From assembly GCA_016930645.1 (NCBI GenBank), contig JAFGGH010000025.1, forward strand, positions 1-34,469: a stretch of 34,469 bases of DNA, in the 5' to 3' direction. Below the pieces are notes generated by a model. It was not told the origin of the DNA, ran no database searches, and saw only the letters and a list, made by a program, of their open reading frames with translations. Each line of letters opens with the position of its first letter. The stretch's first letter is position 1. Shown here piece after piece: positions 31,547 through 34,469 of this stretch. Both the position numbers and the translations under genes were made by a program. Origin of the DNA: Sedimentisphaerales bacterium (GTDB lineage Bacteria > Planctomycetota > Phycisphaerae > Sedimentisphaerales > Anaerobacaceae).

Positions 31547-32820
31547 TTGATATTAAACTAATACAAGAAAATCCAGAGATATTTAAGAAGGCAGTAAGAG
31601 ACAAAAATATCGGGATGGTGGATATCGACGACCTTTTGGAAACCTATGAAGAGTTAATCGCTGCCAAGAGATTATTGCAAGAAATAGCGACTTCTAAAAA
31701 CAGAATAGGCAAGGAAATCCCAAACTTAACTGGTGCCAAAAAAGATTTTGCCCTTGAGCAATTGAGGTTTGCCAAACAACAAGAAGCGGATTCAGAAGAA
31801 AGGATAAAAAATAATCAGCCCTTTTACGATGATGCTATGCTTCGAGTACCCCAGCCTGCCGACGATGATGTGCCGGTTGGAAAAGACGATACCGAAAATG
31901 TCGAGCTACGCAAAGAAGGGCAGGTGCGGCAGTTTGATTTCGAGCCTAAGGACCATATTCAGTTAGGCCAGTCGCTGGGTTTAATCGATGTCGAGCGCGG
32001 GGTCAAACTGGCGGGGTCGCGAAATTATTTCCTGAAGGGCGATGGAGCGCTATTACACTGGGCGGTGCTTCGCTTTGCGATGGATTTTATGGTCGAGCGC
32101 GGCTATCAGCCGATGTCGGTGCCGCTGCTGATGAAAGATGAAGCGATGCGCGGTACCGGTTACTACCCAGGCTCCGAAGAGCAGACCTACCAGATGGAAA
32201 GAGACGAGCTTAGCCTTGCTGGAACAGCGGAAGTGCCTTTGACTGCCTATCACATGGGCGAAATTCTAAAGCAGGAGGAACTGCCTAAAAAGTATGTCGC
32301 GATGTCGAGCTGTTTTCGGCGAGAGGCCGGAGCGGCGGGAAAAGATACATACGGCCTGTACCGAATCCATCAGTTCGATAAGGTCGAGCAGGTAATAGTC
32401 TGTGAAAATAGCATCGAGCAGAGTAATAAATTCCACGAAGAGATTTTGGCCAATGCCGAAGGCGTGATGCAGGCACTTGGATTACCTTATAGAGTAGTGA
32501 TTGTCTGCACCGGCGATTTGGGCAGGGGACAAGCTAAAAAATACGACATCGAGGCCTGGATGCCGTCCAGAGAGAATTACTGCGAGACACACAGCGCGAG
32601 CAAATTTTATGAGTTCCAGGCCCGGCGCATGAACCTGCGTTATAAAGACACTACAGCGAAAAAGAATATCTTTTGCCACACGTTGAATAATACCGTTATC
32701 GCCAGCCCGCGGATTTTGATACCGCTTTTAGAGCTTTATCAAAACGGCGACGGCTCGGTAACTATACCCGAAGTGCTGCGGCCGTATATGAGCGGAAAAG
32801 AAAAAATTACAGCAGAATAG
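31543..32820 (+). CDS. serS: Seryl-tRNA synthetase
   Basis: A class II aminoacyl-tRNA synthetase that charges tRNA-Ser; 425 residues. The N-terminal long antiparallel coiled coil (about 28-105, LLETYEELIAAKRLLQEIATS) contacts tRNA. The catalytic core carries motif 2 SSCFRREAGAAGKDTYGLYRIHQFDKVEQ (about 257-285) and motif 3 HTLNNTVIASPRILIPLLELYQ (about 380-402). In motif 3 the usual NGSGLAVGR is altered to NNTVIASPR, with the Arg kept. Length is normal. The start overlaps the fabF-like stop by 4 bp. The end, PEVLRPYMSGKEKI, is standard. Confidence 0.97.
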   Translation: MIDIKLIQENPEIFKKAVRDKNIGMVDIDDLLETYEELIAAKRLLQEIATSKNRIGKEIPNLTGAKKDFALEQLRFAKQQEADSEERIKNNQPFYDDAMLRVPQPADDDVPVGKDDTENVELRKEGQVRQFDFEPKDHIQLGQSLGLIDVERGVKLAGSRNYFLKGDGALLHWAVLRFAMDFMVERGYQPMSVPLLMKDEAMRGTGYYPGSEEQTYQMERDELSLAGTAEVPLTAYHMGEILKQEELPKKYVAMSSCFRREAGAAGKDTYGLYRIHQFDKVEQVIVCENSIEQSNKFHEEILANAEGVMQALGLPYRVVIVCTGDLGRGQAKKYDIEAWMPSRENYCETHSASKFYEFQARRMNLRYKDTTAKKNIFCHTLNNTVIASPRILIPLLELYQNGDGSVTIPEVLRPYMSGKEKITAE

Positions 32821-32846
32821 ATTTTGAATTTTGGAAGGGGCGGCAA

Positions 32847-33263
32847 ATGACAAAGGAGCAGATTTACGAGTTTATAAGGGCCAATCCGACTTTTGCCCTG
32901 GCTACAGCGCATAATAATCAGCCTTTTGTAAGATTAATAATGCTCTATCGCGCCGATGAGAACGGTATCATTTTCAGCACCGGAGAAAATAAACAGGTTC
33001 ATAACCAGCTTCAGAAGAATCCCCAGGTCGAAATGTGCTTCTACCGCGAGCAAGATGCTAAGCAAATCAGGATTAGCGGCACGGTCGAAGTGCTCGAAGA
33101 TTTGGAGCTGAAAAAGCAAATAGTAGAAGATTTTCCGTTCCTAAAGGCCTGGGTCGATAAGGAAGGCTACGAAGTCCTGGTGGTCTATTGCCTGCGAAGC
33201 GGCAAAGCACTCGAATGGACGATGGAAACGAACTTCAAACCAAAAGAGTTCATCCAGCTTTGA
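32847..33263 (+). CDS. Pyridoxamine 5'-phosphate oxidase-family (PPOX) protein
   Basis: A 138-residue split-barrel flavin-fold protein. TFALATAHNNQPFVRLIMLYRADENGIIFSTGENK (15-49) is the typical first half, then VHNQLQKNPQVEMCFYRE and IRISGTVEVLEDLELKKQI. Members bind FMN, F420 or heme. The residues here do not let me choose, and the length fits the small stand-alone PPOX class. GGAAGGGG before the ATG is a strong ribosome-binding site. It lies 26 bp after serS, in the same direction. The substrate is unknown. Confidence 0.88.
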   Translation: MTKEQIYEFIRANPTFALATAHNNQPFVRLIMLYRADENGIIFSTGENKQVHNQLQKNPQVEMCFYREQDAKQIRISGTVEVLEDLELKKQIVEDFPFLKAWVDKEGYEVLVVYCLRSGKALEWTMETNFKPKEFIQL

Positions 33264-33271
33264 ACATTATA

Positions 33272-33976
33272 ATGCAAAATGATATTCAGATTATTCCGGC
33301 GATGGGGGACAATTTTATTTATCTTTGCAGGTACGAAGATAATAATGTGTTTGTTGTTGACCCGGGACAGGCTGATTGTGTCGAAAGCCAATTGGAAAAC
33401 CAGGAACTTGAGCTTACCCATATCCTTGTAACGCATCATCATTTTGACCATATAGGCGGAGTCGCTCCTTTGAAGAAAAAATACGGCTGTCAGGTAATCG
33501 GTGCATATAGCGGTGTTGACAAAATCGCTAAAGACGGCGATTTAATCAATTTAGGAGACTGGCAGGTAAAGGTCATTTCAACGCCCGGCCACACTAAAAC
33601 GAGTGTTTGTTATTATATAAAAGATAAAGACAATAACGGTGCTGTCTTTACCGGTGATACCTTGTTCGTAGGCGGATGCGGCAGGCCGTTCGAATGTTCG
33701 GCTGAAACGATGTGGAAGTCTCTGCAAAAGCTGACAGCTTTACCCGATGATACGCTGGTTTATGTCGGTCATGATTATACGCTTGATAATTACAATTTCG
33801 CGTTGAGCATCGAACCGGATAACAAATTTGTAAGAAGACGTGTCGAAGAATTAAAATCAGGTAAATGCCCCGTTCCATCAACTATCAACCAGGAAAAACA
33901 AACCAATCTGCTTTTGCGTGCTGATACGGCTGAAGTCTTTGACGAGTTGCGGAGACGCAAAGACATCTGGGGATAG
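33272..33976 (+). CDS. Glyoxalase II-like metallo-beta-lactamase-fold hydrolase
   Basis: A 234-residue MBL-fold hydrolase resembling hydroxyacylglutathione hydrolase (GloB). Zinc ligands are in THHHFDH (His55, His57, Asp59, His60), STPGH and FTGDTLFVGGCGRPFEC. The C-terminal substrate-binding helix is VYVGHDYTLDNYNFALSIEPDN, close to the GloB GHEYT...FA...EP.N pattern. GloB hydrolyses S-lactoylglutathione to lactate; other thioesters are possible. I place the start at ATG 33272, 8 bp after the PPOX stop. An upstream in-frame ATG (33188) lies inside the PPOX gene and gives a non-conserved extension. The ribosome-binding site is weak. Confidence 0.9.
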   Translation: MQNDIQIIPAMGDNFIYLCRYEDNNVFVVDPGQADCVESQLENQELELTHILVTHHHFDHIGGVAPLKKKYGCQVIGAYSGVDKIAKDGDLINLGDWQVKVISTPGHTKTSVCYYIKDKDNNGAVFTGDTLFVGGCGRPFECSAETMWKSLQKLTALPDDTLVYVGHDYTLDNYNFALSIEPDNKFVRRRVEELKSGKCPVPSTINQEKQTNLLLRADTAEVFDELRRRKDIWG

Positions 33977-34031
33977 CTTTACATTTTTTGAGTGGTCAAT
34001 AGAAGTTACTGCCGTTAATATATTGCCAATT

Positions 34032-34469
34032 ATGGACGACATTCAGCGGCAACTTGAGTTAATCGATAAGCAGCTTCGCGGCAGGTGGGATTTTCACAGG
34101 GAATTAACCGGCACAGCCCCTCTTGTATTCATCGCTGTCGGACTGATTTCCGGAATTTGCGTTCAGCATTACATTCCAATTGGCGTCTGGCTCTGGCTTT
34201 TAATTTGTGCTTGTTTTTTTGCTGCTGGTGCTATCTTGTTTCTTATCCAGCGAAAAAATAATCATATCCTTTTGATATCAATGCCGTATGTCGCTTTGTT
34301 ATGTGCTGTTTGTCTCGGCGGGATAAGACTAATAAATTATAAGCGTGCTGCCCCCAATGATATATCACACTTTGTAAAGGATGAACGTACTCTTGCGACA
34401 ATTCGCGGTGTTGTTATTAGCTATCCTTATACCAACTACAACAAAGGCTGGACGTTTGAAAAATTTTCC
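34032..34469 (+). CDS. ComEC/Rec2-like DNA uptake channel, N-terminal part
   Basis: An open frame of 146 codons that runs off the window end. It reads an amphipathic start (MDDIQRQLELIDKQLRGRWDFH), two or three transmembrane helices (LVFIAVGLISGIC; WLWLLICACFFAAGAILFL; MPYVALLCAVCLGGI) and then DISHFVKDERTLATIRGVVIS, which matches the DUF4131 OB-like domain at the ComEC N-terminus. ComEC forms the inner-membrane channel for single-stranded DNA in natural transformation. The pilus locus earlier in the window would supply the uptake pilus. No clear Shine-Dalgarno precedes the ATG. The family assignment rests on the N-terminal third only. Confidence 0.75.
   Translation, partial: MDDIQRQLELIDKQLRGRWDFHRELTGTAPLVFIAVGLISGICVQHYIPIGVWLWLLICACFFAAGAILFLIQRKNNHILLISMPYVALLCAVCLGGIRLINYKRAAPNDISHFVKDERTLATIRGVVISYPYTNYNKGWTFEKFS

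Noticed and set aside
33188-33271. Upstream ATG for the glyoxalase II-like gene
   Set aside because: It would place 28 non-conserved residues inside the PPOX coding sequence. The conserved fold begins at ATG 33272.

Overview
The window looks like a chromosomal piece of a planctomycete-type bacterium, probably near Phycisphaerae/Sedimentisphaerales. This is an inference. It rests on a Ser/Thr kinase with an accessory N-terminal domain, a PEP-CTERM secreted protein, a type IV pilus/type II secretion hybrid operon rich in pseudopilins, a DUF4139 envelope protein, a SANT/Myb-repeat protein and many short-period intergenic repeats. No rRNA or phage genes are present. The only tRNA is tRNA-Leu(CAG).

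Layout. 1-867 has no convincing gene but is dense in small hairpins and heptad/octad repeats, and it ends in a promoter for a membrane-anchored Ser/Thr kinase. Then, on the minus strand, come ffh, two glycine-rich polytopic membrane proteins and tRNA-Leu. 5711-19992 is a plus-strand pilus/secretion locus: GspE/PilB ATPase, GspF/PilC, major pseudopilin, two minor pseudopilins, two tandemly duplicated PilX-like proteins, PilM, PilN-like, PilO-like, a ParA-family ATPase, a GspB/PilP-like protein and a secretin, closed by a strong terminator. No retraction ATPase or prepilin peptidase lies in the window. On the minus strand follow an MscS channel and, 4 bp after it, a protein made of six SANT/Myb-like repeats.

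22296-26769 is a patchwork: a DUF4139 protein, a short N-acetylglutamate-synthase-like GNAT, a HicBA pair, a MntA-type nucleotidyltransferase followed by only a 24-codon stub of its HEPN partner, a PEP-CTERM protein, a probable structured RNA ending in an intrinsic terminator, and a second HicBA pair.

26928-31546 is a fatty-acid/polyketide-like cluster: dehydratase, enlarged acyl carrier protein, dehydratase, a ketosynthase homologue that has lost its catalytic Cys and one His (chain-length-factor-like), and an intact ketosynthase. A four-helix-bundle (23S intervening-sequence family) gene sits between the two ketosynthase genes and is flanked by inverted arrays of one heptanucleotide. The window ends with serS, a PPOX-family protein, a glyoxalase-II-like hydrolase and the start of a ComEC-like DNA uptake channel.

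The two most interesting items are the four-helix-bundle gene between inverted heptad arrays and the lipid/polyketide cluster with a ketosynthase/chain-length-factor-like pair. The structured RNA, the truncated HEPN toxin and the MshEN-like N-termini shared by the kinase and the pilus ATPase are also worth checking.
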